A DNA stretch of 64,000 nucleotides. Source: Massilia sp. HP4. Lineage in GTDB: Bacteria > Pseudomonadota > Gammaproteobacteria > Burkholderiales > Burkholderiaceae_D. Below, piece by piece: positions 9,034-17,778 of the stretch. The position numbers and the translations under genes are program-made. Position 1 is the first letter of the stretch. Each line of letters opens with the position of its first letter. The notes under the pieces were generated by a model that did no database searches, was not told the DNA's origin, and was given only the letters and a program-made list of their open reading frames with translations. The DNA is taken from contig NZ_STGG01000010.1 in NCBI RefSeq assembly GCF_005222695.1, forward strand, positions 1-64,000, written 5' to 3'.

Positions 9034-9926
9034 ATTCGCCCCGCAACGAGGTCCAGGGCACAGTCCTGTCGGCACGCGGCTTGAGCAAGCGCTACGGCAA
9101 GCAAGTGGCCGTTGACGGCATCGATTTCGAGATCCCGGCCGGCCGCATCGTCGGCCTGATCGGCCCCAACGGCTCGGGCAAGACCACTACCTTGAAAGCC
9201 GCGCTCGGCCTGATCCCTTTCGAGGGCGAGCTGTCGGTGCTGGGCCTCGATCCGCGCACCCAGCGCGACGAGCTCATGAAGGACGTGTGCTTCATCGCCG
9301 ACGTCGCCATCCTGCCGCGCTGGCTGCGGGTCAGGGATGCGGTCGACTTCGTCGCCGGCGTGCATCCGCGCTTCGACCGCAGCAAGGCCGAACGCTACAT
9401 CGCCAGCACCAAGCTCAGGCCGGCCATGAAGGTCAAGGAAATGTCGAAAGGCATGGTGGTGCAGCTGCACCTGGCGCTGGTGATGGCGATCGACGCCAGG
9501 CTGCTGGTGCTGGACGAGCCGACCCTGGGCCTCGACATCCTGTATCGCAAGCAGTTCTACCAGAACCTGCTGGAAGATTATTTTGACGAGGGCAAGACCA
9601 TCGTCATCACCACCCACCAGGTCGAAGAGATCGAGCACATCCTGACCGACCTGCTGTTCATCCGCGAAGGCAAGATCGCGCTGGCGGCCTCGATGGAAGA
9701 GATCGGCCAGCGCTATGTCGAGGTGATGGTGCCGAACGAAAAAGCCGCCGCCGCCCGGGCGCTGCAGCCGATCGACCAGCGCGCCGTGTTCGGCAAGTCG
9801 GTGATGCTGTTCGATACCGAGCGCGCCGGCGGCCTGTCGCGCACCCAGCTCGAGGCCCTGGGCGAAGTGCGCCACCCGAGCGTGGCCGACCTGTTCGTCG
9901 CCACCATGAAAGGGAGCTACGCATGA
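9030..9926 (+). CDS. ABC transporter ATP-binding protein
   Basis: A 298-residue ATPase of the ABC-2 exporter type. It has Walker A GPNGSGKTTT, a signature-like stretch KEMSKGMVVQLHLAL in which the usual LSGGQ is degenerate (MSKGM), Walker B LLVLDEPTLGLD, and the H-loop TTHQVEEIEH. Such a degenerate signature occurs in YtrB/BcrA-like ATPases. The ATGA start overlaps gntR and the strong GGAGG at 9019-9023 serves it; its stop again overlaps the permease start, indicating tight translational coupling. Substrate unknown. Confidence 0.92.
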   Translation: MNSPRNEVQGTVLSARGLSKRYGKQVAVDGIDFEIPAGRIVGLIGPNGSGKTTTLKAALGLIPFEGELSVLGLDPRTQRDELMKDVCFIADVAILPRWLRVRDAVDFVAGVHPRFDRSKAERYIASTKLRPAMKVKEMSKGMVVQLHLALVMAIDARLLVLDEPTLGLDILYRKQFYQNLLEDYFDEGKTIVITTHQVEEIEHILTDLLFIREGKIALAASMEEIGQRYVEVMVPNEKAAAARALQPIDQRAVFGKSVMLFDTERAGGLSRTQLEALGEVRHPSVADLFVATMKGSYA

Positions 9927-10891
9927 ATACGATGAAATGGCTGATCCGGCGCGAGCTGTGGGAACACAAGGGCGCCTTCATCTGGGCGCCGCTGGCGGTG
10001 GCCGCGGCCCTGATCCTGCTGATCGGCGGCGGCTTCGTCTACGGCATGGCCAGCTCGGGCGTGATTCACCTGAACGCCGGTGAAGGCGCGACGATGACGA
10101 TCACCGGCCTGCCGCCCGATGTGTATGCCAAGATCGCGGCCGTCGCGGCCTCGAGCTACCTGGCGATCACGGCGCCGCTGTTCCTGGTGCTGCCGGTGGT
10201 CGTGTTCTTCTACTGCCTGGCCGCGCTGCACGACGACCGGCGCGACCGCAGCATCCTGTTCTGGAAGTCGCTCCCGCTGTCCGACCGCGACACCGTGCTG
10301 TCGAAGGCCGCGACCGCGCTGGTGGTGGCGCCGGTGGTGACGGTGGCGATCGGCATCGCGGCGGCGCTGGCGCTGCTGCTGCTCGGCCTGGTCGGCGGCG
10401 CCATCCGCGGCGTGAACCTGATCGCCCCAGTGCTGGCCAATGTCAATTTCTACCTGTCGCCGCTCTACCTGCTGAGCTTTTTGCCGCTGTACATCGTATG
10501 GGCGCTGCCGACCGTCGGCTGGCTGCTGCTGGTGTCGAGCTGGGCGCGCTCGAAGGTCTTCCTGTGGGCGGTCGGCGTGCCGCTGGTGACCCTGGCCCTG
10601 CTGGCCTGGTTCGACTTCCTGATGGCCCGCTTCGCCGGCGTGTCGATGAACGTCAAATGGTTCGGCGAGGAAGTGGTGGCGCGGGTGCTGCTGGGCGTGA
10701 TGCCGGGCGTGTGGTTCGGCGACTCGAACGGCGCGGCCCTGATCGACCAGAGCGCCGGCCTCGACGCCCCCATGCTGCTGGCCCTGTCCTACGGCACCCT
10801 GGCCACGCCCGGCGTGTGGATCGCGGCGGCCGCCGGCTGCGCCATGATCTATGGCGCGATCCGGCTGCGCCGCTGGCGCGACGAGGGCTGA
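9923..10891 (+). CDS. ABC-2 type transporter permease
   Basis: A 322-residue integral membrane protein with about six predicted hydrophobic segments: one near residues 18-40, a long run around 70-105, then near 130-155, 180-215, 230-250 and 290-310. It has the N-terminal RRELWEHKGAF start seen in ABC-2 permeases encoded next to YtrA-type regulators. It pairs with the ATPase encoded immediately upstream, with which it shares an ATGA overlap. The transported substrate cannot be read from the sequence. Confidence 0.88.
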   Translation: MNTMKWLIRRELWEHKGAFIWAPLAVAAALILLIGGGFVYGMASSGVIHLNAGEGATMTITGLPPDVYAKIAAVAASSYLAITAPLFLVLPVVVFFYCLAALHDDRRDRSILFWKSLPLSDRDTVLSKAATALVVAPVVTVAIGIAAALALLLLGLVGGAIRGVNLIAPVLANVNFYLSPLYLLSFLPLYIVWALPTVGWLLLVSSWARSKVFLWAVGVPLVTLALLAWFDFLMARFAGVSMNVKWFGEEVVARVLLGVMPGVWFGDSNGAALIDQSAGLDAPMLLALSYGTLATPGVWIAAAAGCAMIYGAIRLRRWRDEG

Positions 10892-10896
10892 GCACC

Positions 10897-11673
10897 GTGC
10901 GCTCCCTGCCCTGCATCGCGTTCACGGTCCTGCTGGGCGCCGGCGCACCTGCCGCCGCCCAGGACAGCCAACCCGACAGTCCCGAGGAAATCAAGGTCAA
11001 TGCGATGCGCGATCCAGAGGTGCGCAAGTACGAGGCGATCGTCGCCGGCCTCGATGCCTTCGACGAGTATCACCGGATGGCCCCGAAGGTACCGGTGCTG
11101 CAGTTCCGGGTCGAGCCACGGAGTAGCGCGCAAAAACCGGTGCTGCCCGCGGCGCGCCTTGGCGGCGATGACGGCTTCAGCCTGGCGCTGGCGGTCGACA
11201 CGGATGGCATGTTCATCGTGCCGCGCAGCCAGGCCGCGCTCGACGCCAACAGCGAACTGGTGCTGAACCAGAAACGGCGCCAGTACCGGGTAACGCCGGT
11301 GGTGCGCTCGCCTGGCTTGCCCGGGAACGTGCGGCGGCTCGGCGACCTGCGCCTGGAGTGTCGGGTGCAGGTCGCGATCATCAAGGAAGAGATTCCGCTG
11401 TGGGTGGTGCTGGCCGCGAATACCTTGCTGCGCACGCGCGACTGGTGCGGCTTTACCTTCGAGGGCAAGTCGGGCTTCACGTTCAAGCACACGCAGACGC
11501 TGCATGCCGCGGTGCTGGTGGATGGCAATCGCAGCGCCCTGCTCGAGACCGAAGGCAAGGGTTTCCGCGTTCCACTGGGCGACACCAGCTGGAGCGACGA
11601 TACCCTGGTCGAACTCGAGGGTGAACCCACGCCTACTGGAACTGCTGGCGAAACGCCTCGAACTGCCCCTTGA
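10897..11673 (+). CDS. Putative exported protein of the GntR/ABC operon, function unknown
   Basis: The frame is open far upstream, but the coding part begins at the GTG at 10897, five bases after the permease stop, with GAGGG in front. From there the 258-residue product has a signal peptide (RSLPCIAFTVLLGAG, cleavage near APAAAQ). The remainder shows regularly spaced Val/Leu/Arg-rich strands and three cysteines. No family was recognised. Its position suggests a periplasmic partner of the ABC exporter. Its 3' end overlaps the convergent yceH gene by 41 bp. Confidence 0.72.
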   Translation: MRSLPCIAFTVLLGAGAPAAAQDSQPDSPEEIKVNAMRDPEVRKYEAIVAGLDAFDEYHRMAPKVPVLQFRVEPRSSAQKPVLPAARLGGDDGFSLALAVDTDGMFIVPRSQAALDANSELVLNQKRRQYRVTPVVRSPGLPGNVRRLGDLRLECRVQVAIIKEEIPLWVVLAANTLLRTRDWCGFTFEGKSGFTFKHTQTLHAAVLVDGNRSALLETEGKGFRVPLGDTSWSDDTLVELEGEPTPTGTAGETPRTAP

Positions 11674-12328
11674 GTTCATCCATTTCGCCGCGCAGCGAGG
11701 CGACTTCTTCTTCGAGTTGGGCGATGCGGCCGCCTTGGGTCAGGCCGCTCGCGCTGCTCGAGGTCTGCTCGCTGCCGGCCACGATGGTGATCTCGCCGCC
11801 CAGCAACTGGCCGTAGCGCGATTCCTTGGTACCGGGCGCGCGCTCGAGCTTGACCACCAGCGGCGGGTATTTATCGATCAGGAACTGCAGCGCCGTCTCG
11901 ACGTCCTGCACGCTCTTGAACTCGTGCAGGCGGCCGCTGCGGGTGCGGATCTCGCCCGCGGTCTGCAGGCCGCGCAGCATCAGGATGGTGAGCACGGCCA
12001 GCTTGTCCTGTTCCAGCGTCCACTTGATGCGCATCCGGTGCTCGTACTTGACCACGCGCGCGCCGGCCTGCGAAATGGCGTTGACCAGCTTGCGCTCGGT
12101 GAGGCGCTGCAGGGTGTCGAGGACGATGTCGTCGGACAGCTGCATCACCGGATCGCGGCTCGACAGCTGGTTGCAGCCGTTCACGATCGCGTTCAGCGAC
12201 ATCGGATAGTTATCGGGCGTCAGCCCTTCTTTTTCTGCCAGCACGGCCAGCACGCGCAGCTCGACGGGATCCAGCACGGCTGCAGCGTCGTTGCTGCCGG
12301 CAGTGCTGCTTGCCATTTCGTTTGTCAT
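11633..12328 (-). CDS. YceH family protein (DUF480)
   Basis: A 231-residue protein of the YceH/DUF480 family: two winged-helix-like domains, with the typical LDPVELRVLAVLAEKE and TPDNYPMSLNAIVNGCNQ segments near the N-terminus and RGLQTAGEIRTRSGRLHEF in the second domain. A C-terminal coiled coil (about 200-228) follows. The molecular role of the family is not settled. It lies 8 bp downstream of cysE and ends inside the 3' end of the convergent exported-protein gene. Confidence 0.9.
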   Translation of the reverse strand: MTNEMASSTAGSNDAAAVLDPVELRVLAVLAEKEGLTPDNYPMSLNAIVNGCNQLSSRDPVMQLSDDIVLDTLQRLTERKLVNAISQAGARVVKYEHRMRIKWTLEQDKLAVLTILMLRGLQTAGEIRTRSGRLHEFKSVQDVETALQFLIDKYPPLVVKLERAPGTKESRYGQLLGGEITIVAGSEQTSSSASGLTQGGRIAQLEEEVASLRGEMDELKGQFEAFRQQFQ

Positions 12329-12336
12329 CCGTTTCC

Positions 12337-13077
12337 TTAATCTACCAACCGGTTCAGTTGTTCCGAGTCGAGTTTATCACCCTCCTCCACCCGCGGGCAG
12401 CACAGGCCGGCGGCGCGCATGGTGTCGGTGAGGCGTTCGATCTGCTCGTCCTGGCGCGCGGCGTGGTCGATCAGGCCGCGCAGGGCTTTCGACAACGGGT
12501 CGTCGCCGTTGGGCGTGACGCCATAGGCGGCGAACATGCGCGCGCTGCGCGACTGGTCTTCTTTCTGGATGATGTGGGCGGGATTGCCGACCGCGGTGGC
12601 GCCGGCCGGTACCGGCTTGACCACCACCGCGTTGGAGCCGATCTTGGCGTACTCGCCGACCGTGAAGGCGCCCAGCACCTGCGCGCCGGCGCCGACGATC
12701 ACGCCGCGCTCGAGCGTCGGATGGCGCTTGGCGCCGGCCACCAGCGTGGTGCCGCCCAGGGTCACGCCCTGGTAGATGGTGCAGTCGTCGCCGATCACGG
12801 CGGTCTCGCCGATCACCACGCCGAAGCCGTGGTCGATGAAGACCCTGCGGCCGATCCTGGCGCCGGGATGGATCTCGATGCCGGTGAGGATGCGCGCCAG
12901 GTGCGAGATGAAGCGGCCGAGCCATTTGAGGCCCAGGTTCCAGGAGCCGTGGGCCCAGCGGTGGGCGACGATCGCGTGCAGGCCCGGGTAGCAGGTCAGC
13001 ACCTCCCAGCCGTTGCGGGCGGCGGGATCGCGCTCGATGATGTTGCGAATGTCTTCGCGCAGTCGTGAGAAAAACAT
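12337..13077 (-). CDS. cysE: Serine O-acetyltransferase
   Basis: CysE acetylates L-serine with acetyl-CoA, giving O-acetylserine for cysteine synthesis. The 246-residue protein has the N-terminal helical domain ([20 protein letters not shown]) and a left-handed beta-helix of hexapeptide repeats with the catalytic region [17 protein letters not shown] and the acetyl-CoA loop [13 protein letters not shown]. The tail after residue 190 is longer than in E. coli CysE and ends without the usual SINHTFEYGDGI-like inhibitory peptide, so feedback control by cysteine may differ. Confidence 0.95.
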   Translation of the reverse strand: MFFSRLREDIRNIIERDPAARNGWEVLTCYPGLHAIVAHRWAHGSWNLGLKWLGRFISHLARILTGIEIHPGARIGRRVFIDHGFGVVIGETAVIGDDCTIYQGVTLGGTTLVAGAKRHPTLERGVIVGAGAQVLGAFTVGEYAKIGSNAVVVKPVPAGATAVGNPAHIIQKEDQSRSARMFAAYGVTPNGDDPLSKALRGLIDHAARQDEQIERLTDTMRAAGLCCPRVEEGDKLDSEQLNRLVD

Positions 13078-13149
13078 GGTGAAACTCGGGAGGGAACGGC
13101 TCTCATGGTAGCCGATCCGGGGATGGAATGCTGGTCGGGATGTTATTGC

Positions 13150-13186
13150 AAAGAAAAAACGGCCTGGACGCGATGCCAGGCCGTTG
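13150..13186 (-). terminator. Rho-independent terminator after rlmB
   Basis: Arms AACGGCCTGG (13158-13167) and CCAGGCCGTT (13176-13185) form a 10-bp GC-rich stem with an 8-nt loop. On the minus strand it is followed by TTTTTTC, so it should end the rnr-rlmB transcript before cysE. Confidence 0.85.
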
Positions 13187-13215
13187 CGTTTTGCTACCTG
13201 CCAGTGCTACGACGA

Positions 13216-13959
13216 TCAGCCTTCGCGCGCGATGCGCTGGCGGCGCGCCTCATACAGGCACACGCCCGAGGCGACCGACACGTTCAGGCTCTCGACCGAG
13301 CCGAACATCGGGATGTTGACCAGCACGTCGCAGGTTTCGCGCGTCAGGCGGCGCATGCCCTCGCCTTCAGAGCCCATGACCAGGGCGGCCGGGCCGGTGA
13401 AGTCGGCCTGGTACAGGCCGCGCTCGGCGTCGTCCGAGGTGCCGATCAGCAAGATGTCGCGTTCCTTCAGCTCGCGCATGGTGCGCGCCAGGTTGGTCAC
13501 GGTAATGTAGGGCACCGTCTCGGCGGCGCCGCTGGCGACCTTGGCGGCGGTGGCGTTCAGGCCGACCGCACGGTCCTTCGGCACGATCACCGCGTGTGCG
13601 CCGACGCCGTCGGCCACCCGCAGGCAGGCGCCCAGGTTGTGCGGATCGGTGATGCCGTCCAGGATCAGGAGCAGCGGCGGACCCTCGATCGCATCGAGCA
13701 GCTCGTCCAGGTTGCGCGCCAGCGCCAGCTGGCTGGCGAAGGCGATCACGCCCTGGTGGCGGCGGGTGCCGGTGATCTTGTCGAGGCGCGCGGCGTCGAC
13801 CGGCATCACGCGCACGCCAGCGGCCTTCGCGTTGGCGATCAGGTCCTTCATGCGGCCGTCATTGCGCTCGGCATCGACAAAGATCTCTTCCACCGACTGC
13901 GCCTCATGACGCAGGCGCGAGGTCACGGCGTGGAAGCCGAAAATCATTTTATTTTTCAT
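13216..13959 (-). CDS. rlmB: 23S rRNA (guanosine(2251)-2'-O)-methyltransferase
   Basis: RlmB is a SpoU-type methylase that modifies G2251 in the 23S rRNA P-loop. The 247-residue product has the N-terminal L30e-like substrate-binding domain ([15 protein letters not shown]) and the C-terminal SPOUT knot domain with the three SpoU motifs: [30 protein letters not shown] and [15 protein letters not shown]. It begins 10 bp after rnr, the usual rnr-rlmB operon of proteobacteria. Confidence 0.95.
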   Translation of the reverse strand: MKNKMIFGFHAVTSRLRHEAQSVEEIFVDAERNDGRMKDLIANAKAAGVRVMPVDAARLDKITGTRRHQGVIAFASQLALARNLDELLDAIEGPPLLLILDGITDPHNLGACLRVADGVGAHAVIVPKDRAVGLNATAAKVASGAAETVPYITVTNLARTMRELKERDILLIGTSDDAERGLYQADFTGPAALVMGSEGEGMRRLTRETCDVLVNIPMFGSVESLNVSVASGVCLYEARRQRIAREG

Positions 13960-13969
13960 TTGCTACTTC

Positions 13970-16900
13970 TCAATCGCTTTCAGGTGCTTTTTTCTTGCTG
14001 GTTTTGGATGCGGTCTTGGCTACCGTCTTGGTGGCGGTCCTGGCCACGGTCTTGGCCGCGGTTTTTGCCACCGCCTTTGCCGCCTTCGGCGCAGGAGCGA
14101 CGACTTCGGCGACAACTGGCTTGCTCGGGGCTGCTGCCGCTTTCCTGGCTGCTGGTTTTTTGGCAGCAGGCTTCTTGGCGGCGACAGCCTTGACTGGCGC
14201 GGCGACCACCGGCTCAGGCACTGGCTCGGCCTCGACCGCGGTCTTGGCTGGCGCCTTGCGTGCCTTCGGCTTGGCGGCAACCGGTGCTGGTTCTGGCACT
14301 GGTGCTGCTTCGACGACAGGCTTGGCGACGGCCTTGGCTACGCGTGGCTTGCGTGCCGCCGGTGCAACCGATTCAGGCTGTCGCTCGACCACGGGGGCCG
14401 GACTTGGCGCAGGGGTTGGCGCAGGGGTTGGCGCTGGGGTTGGCGCCGGGGTTGGGACCGGGGTTGGGGCCAGCGCCGGTGCTGGCGCTTCCGCCGCCGC
14501 ATTCGCGCGCTCTTCCGCCCTCGCCTTGGCCCGGGCCTTGCGCGATTTCGGCGGCTTGTTCGGTACTTCCATCGCGTCCTGCGCTACCTGGCGTGCACGC
14601 TCGAGCGGGGTCGGCACGTCGACCACGGCAGGCACGTCGCGCTTCGGTCCACGCGAACGGCCGCCGCGCGATTTCTTGCCGCCGCCATTGCCGCGGCCTT
14701 CGTTGCGGCCTTCGTTGCGGCCTTCGTTACGGCCTTCATTGCGAGTTTCGTTACGGCCCTGCTTGTTGCGGCCCGAGCCTTCTCCGCCTTCGGCGGCAAC
14801 CGGCGCCGACGCCAGCGTCAGGTCGATCTTGCGCGACTCGAGGTCGACCCGCGCCACCCTGACGGTGACACGGTCGGTCAGCTGGTAACGCTGGCCGGTG
14901 CGCTCGCCGCGCAGTTCATGGCGCGCTTCGTCGTACTGGAAGTAATCGGCGCCCAGTTCGGTGATGTGCACCAGGCCCTCGACGAACAACTCGTCGAGCT
15001 GGACGAAGATGCCGAAGGTGGTCACGCCGGCCACGGTGCCGGTGAACTCTTCGCCGATCTTGTCCTGCATGAAGAAGCACTTGAGCCAGTTCTCGACGTC
15101 GCGCGAGGCTTCGTCGGCGCGGCGCTCGTTGGCCGAGCAGTGCACGCCGAGCGCGTCCCAGATCGTCAGGTCCTTCTCGCTCTTGGGCGCCTTGCCGTCC
15201 GCCTTGTCCTTGGCGGCCTGCTTGCGCGCCGAATTCGATTGCGTCGAATTGAGCTTGCCCAGCTCGATGCCCTTCGGCTCGTAGCGCTTGCCCAGCAGGA
15301 TCGCCTTGATCGCGCGGTGGGTCAGCAAGTCGGGATAGCGGCGGATCGGGCTGGTGAAGTGGGCATAGGCCTCGTAGGCCAGGCCGAAGTGGCCGACGTT
15401 GTCAGGGCTGTAGACCGCCTGCTGCATCGAGCGCAGCAGCATGGTCTGCAGCAGCGTCGCGTCGGGACGCTCGCGGATCTGCTGCATCACCGCGGCATAG
15501 TCGCGCGCTGTCGGCTTGTTGCCGCCGCCCAGGTTCAACCCCACCTGCTTCAAGAAGGTGCGCAGCTGGTTCAGCTTTTCCTCGGTCGGCACCGCGTGTA
15601 CGCGGAAGGTGCCCGGGTGCTTGTGGCGCAGCAGGAAATCGGCCGCGCAAACGTTAGCGGCCAGCATGCACTCTTCGATCAGGCGGTGCGCGTCGTTGCG
15701 GGTACGCGGGATGATCTTCTCGATCTTGCCCAGCGGATTGCAAACGATATAAGTTTCGGTGGTCTCGAAATCGATCGCGCCGCGTTCCTGGCGCGCCTTG
15801 AGCAGGGCGCGGAAGGCGTCGTTCAGGTTCAGCAGGTGCGGCACGATGCCCGGACGCTGCGCGGCTTCTTCGCCATCGGTGTCGGCCAGGATGTCGGCGA
15901 CCTGGTTATAGGTCAGGCGCGCGGCCGAGTGCATCACGGCCGGATAGAACTGGTAGGCGGTGACTTCGCCACCGGCCGTGATGACCATATCGCACACCAG
16001 CGTGCAGCGGTCGACCGCCGGGTTCAGCGAGCACAGGCCGTTGGACAGCTTCTCGGGCAGCATCGGGATCACCCGGCGCGGGAAATACACCGAGGTGCTG
16101 CGCTCGATCGCATCGGCGTCGAGGGCATCGTTCGGCTTCACGTAATGGCTGACGTCGGCGATCGCAACCAGCAGGCGGTAGCCGCGGGCGGCGCCGACCT
16201 GGACCGGCTCGCAATACACGGCGTCATCGAAGTCGCGCGCATCTTCGCCATCGATCGTCACCAGCGGCACGTCGCGCAGGTCGACGCGGTCCGCCAGGTC
16301 GGCGTTGATGACTTCGTTCGGCAGGCGCGCGGCTTGCTTGAGCGCCGGCGGCGAGAAGACGTGCGGCACACCGAACTTGCGCACGGCGATCTCGATCTCC
16401 ATGCCAGGATCGTCCAGCTCGCCGAGCACTTCGACGATGCGGCCGGTCGGCTTCTGGAAGCGGCCCGGCTGCTCGATCAGTTCGACGCTGACCACCTGCC
16501 CCGCGCGCGCCTTGCCCGGCGAACCGGACACCAGCACGTCCTGCGCAATGCGCTGGTCTTCGGGCGAGACGATCCACACGCCGCCTTCGTTCAGCAGGCG
16601 GCCGATGATATGGCTATTGGCGCGTTCGACGACTTCGACGATCGAGCCTTCGGGACGGCCGCGACGGTCGGTGCCGGTCACGCGCGCCATCACGCGGTCG
16701 CCGTGCAGCACTTTCTGCATCTCGCGGTCGGACAGGAACAGGTCGGGACCTGGCTGGTCCGGAATCACGAATCCAAATCCGTCCCGGTGCGCAGCGACCT
16801 TGCCCGCGACAAAGGCGGAATGGTCGGCGAGCAGATAGGTGCCGCTGCGGTCGGAGCGGATCTGGCCGTCGCGCTCCATCGCGTTCAGGCGGCGGCCCAG

Positions 16901-17029
16901 GACTTCCTGGGCAGCGGGCTTGACCTTCAGGGCACGTGCCACGCCGGCCGCATCGAGCGGTGCAGTAGCGTCACGGAAGACTGCGAGGATTTCCTCGCGG
17001 CTTGGAATGGTATGAGTAGGTTGCTTCAA
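13970..17029 (-). CDS. rnr: Ribonuclease R with a long low-complexity C-terminal tail
   Basis: RNase R is a processive 3'-5' exoribonuclease able to degrade structured RNA. Of 1019 residues, about the first 735 are the conserved enzyme: N-terminal winged helix, two cold-shock domains, the RNB catalytic domain with the aspartate motif DGEDARDFDDA (residues 260-270), and an S1 domain (GTVAGVTTFGIFVQLDELFVEG). The remaining 280 or so residues are disordered: Arg/Asn/Glu/Gly repeats, Pro/Ala/Thr repeats and Lys/Ala/Pro-rich blocks. E. coli RNase R (813 aa) has a much shorter basic tail. The start appears to be a TTG at 17029; no in-frame ATG lies near the expected N-terminus. Confidence 0.93.
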   Translation of the reverse strand: MKQPTHTIPSREEILAVFRDATAPLDAAGVARALKVKPAAQEVLGRRLNAMERDGQIRSDRSGTYLLADHSAFVAGKVAAHRDGFGFVIPDQPGPDLFLSDREMQKVLHGDRVMARVTGTDRRGRPEGSIVEVVERANSHIIGRLLNEGGVWIVSPEDQRIAQDVLVSGSPGKARAGQVVSVELIEQPGRFQKPTGRIVEVLGELDDPGMEIEIAVRKFGVPHVFSPPALKQAARLPNEVINADLADRVDLRDVPLVTIDGEDARDFDDAVYCEPVQVGAARGYRLLVAIADVSHYVKPNDALDADAIERSTSVYFPRRVIPMLPEKLSNGLCSLNPAVDRCTLVCDMVITAGGEVTAYQFYPAVMHSAARLTYNQVADILADTDGEEAAQRPGIVPHLLNLNDAFRALLKARQERGAIDFETTETYIVCNPLGKIEKIIPRTRNDAHRLIEECMLAANVCAADFLLRHKHPGTFRVHAVPTEEKLNQLRTFLKQVGLNLGGGNKPTARDYAAVMQQIRERPDATLLQTMLLRSMQQAVYSPDNVGHFGLAYEAYAHFTSPIRRYPDLLTHRAIKAILLGKRYEPKGIELGKLNSTQSNSARKQAAKDKADGKAPKSEKDLTIWDALGVHCSANERRADEASRDVENWLKCFFMQDKIGEEFTGTVAGVTTFGIFVQLDELFVEGLVHITELGADYFQYDEARHELRGERTGQRYQLTDRVTVRVARVDLESRKIDLTLASAPVAAEGGEGSGRNKQGRNETRNEGRNEGRNEGRNEGRGNGGGKKSRGGRSRGPKRDVPAVVDVPTPLERARQVAQDAMEVPNKPPKSRKARAKARAEERANAAAEAPAPALAPTPVPTPAPTPAPTPAPTPAPSPAPVVERQPESVAPAARKPRVAKAVAKPVVEAAPVPEPAPVAAKPKARKAPAKTAVEAEPVPEPVVAAPVKAVAAKKPAAKKPAARKAAAAPSKPVVAEVVAPAPKAAKAVAKTAAKTVARTATKTVAKTASKTSKKKAPESD
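14403..14470. repeat. 12-bp tandem repeat inside rnr encoding Pro-Thr-Pro-Ala
   Basis: Five or so near-identical 12-bp units of the kind GGGGTTGGCGCA are visible on the plus strand. On the coding strand they give PTPAPTPAP. This is a likely site of slipped-strand length change without frameshift, since units are multiples of three. Confidence 0.85.
14690..14762. repeat. 12-bp tandem repeat inside rnr encoding Gly-Arg-Asn-Glu
   Basis: Units close to GCGGCCTTCGTT repeat about five times with single-base differences, encoding repeated GRNE/EGRN tetrapeptides in the RNase R tail. The repeat is in frame and resembles RGG-like RNA-binding segments. Confidence 0.85.
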
Positions 17030-17041
17030 ATCGGTTCTTTT

Positions 17042-17213
17042 TTCTCTTGGCCAGTAATAGCGCCGCTCATGAATGGATAGGCGGCAGCGTGCTTGATTGA
17101 CACCTTGACAGGCGTAGTGTAACGGAGGTCCATCCGATTCGCCTAACGTGGCGTGCTACCGGACATCGCTGGAAACTTGTGGTCCACCTCGATACGAACT
17201 TCATCGTGGGTCT
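17042..17213. other. Intergenic region between rnr and the tRNA-Leu cluster
   Basis: With the tRNA promoter and leader that follow, the gene-free stretch runs from 17030 to 17378. It must hold the rnr promoter on the minus strand, but no convincing hexamer pair was found. The imperfect direct repeat TGTCAAGG/TGTCAATC on the minus strand near 17092-17112 is the only other structure noticed. Confidence 0.4.
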
Positions 17214-17241
17214 TTGACTATTGAAAATGATCCGCTATAAT
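17214..17241 (+). promoter_or_regulatory. Near-consensus sigma70 promoter of the tRNA-Leu cluster
   Basis: TTGACT (17214-17219) and a perfect TATAAT (17236-17241) are separated by 16 bp, the best promoter in the window. It points toward the tRNA-Leu genes. Transcription would begin near 17248 and give a leader of about 130 nt before the first tRNA. Confidence 0.85.
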
Positions 17242-17378
17242 CTCGCTCTCTTCAGCAACGGCGGCAACGACGAAGCCAAGAAAAGGCAGTAAATAGCAGG
17301 GTGTTTTGCGTGACGATCAGGAAATGTTGATCTAGCGGAAAATGACAAAGCCTGCTATTGTAGCAGAGTTGTTGCAGT

Positions 17379-17463
17379 GCCCACGTGGCGGAATTGGTAG
17401 ACGCGCATGGTTCAGGTCCATGTGCCGCAAGGTGTGGGGGTTCGAGTCCCTCCGTGGGCACCA
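17379..17463 (+). tRNA. tRNA-Leu (CAG), copy 1
   Basis: An 85-nt class II tRNA with acceptor GCCCACG/CGTGGGC, encoded CCA and long variable arm. The anticodon stem CATGG/CCATG encloses TTCAGGT, giving anticodon CAG, which reads CUG, the dominant leucine codon in this GC-rich genome. The variable-arm region reads GCCGCAAGG. Confidence 0.97.
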
Positions 17464-17533
17464 GAAGTTGTAGGGTTGGCGGGTTCCCCGCCGACGCGGA
17501 AGTAAAAGCAGTGTTGGCAGTAATACAGAAAAC

Positions 17534-17618
17534 GCCCACGTGGCGGAATTGGTAGACGCGCATGGTTCAGGTCCATGTGCCGCGAGGTGTGGGGGTTCGA
17601 GTCCCTCCGTGGGCACCA
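17534..17618 (+). tRNA. tRNA-Leu (CAG), copy 2
   Basis: Identical to copy 1 except for one base in the variable region (GCCGCGAGG instead of GCCGCAAGG). Encoded CCA present. Separated from copy 1 by a 70-nt spacer containing a GC-rich hairpin (GGCGGG/CCCGCC). Confidence 0.97.
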
Positions 17619-17647
17619 ACGTTTTCTGGCAGTAAGGTTGTTTCAGT

Positions 17648-17732
17648 GCCCACGTGGCGGAATTGGTAGACGCGCATGGTTCAGGTCCATGTGCCGCAAG
17701 GTGTGGGGGTTCGAGTCCCTCCGTGGGCACCA
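17648..17732 (+). tRNA. tRNA-Leu (CAG), copy 3
   Basis: Same sequence as copy 1 (GCCGCAAGG variant), 29 nt after copy 2. Encoded CCA present. Its downstream flank ACATCTACCTG is repeated after copy 4. Confidence 0.97.
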
Positions 17733-17778
17733 ACATCTACCTGGTTGTAAAGTAGTATCGTAGTCGAGCAGCATCAGT

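Noticed and set aside
14403-14762. Short tandem repeats as a possible CRISPR or integron element
   Set aside because: They are in-frame 12-bp units inside the RNase R coding sequence without unique spacers.
13995-14888. A 297-codon open frame opposite the RNase R tail
   Set aside because: Its Ala/Gly/Thr-rich translation is the antisense of the low-complexity repeats. It has no ribosome site or family features.
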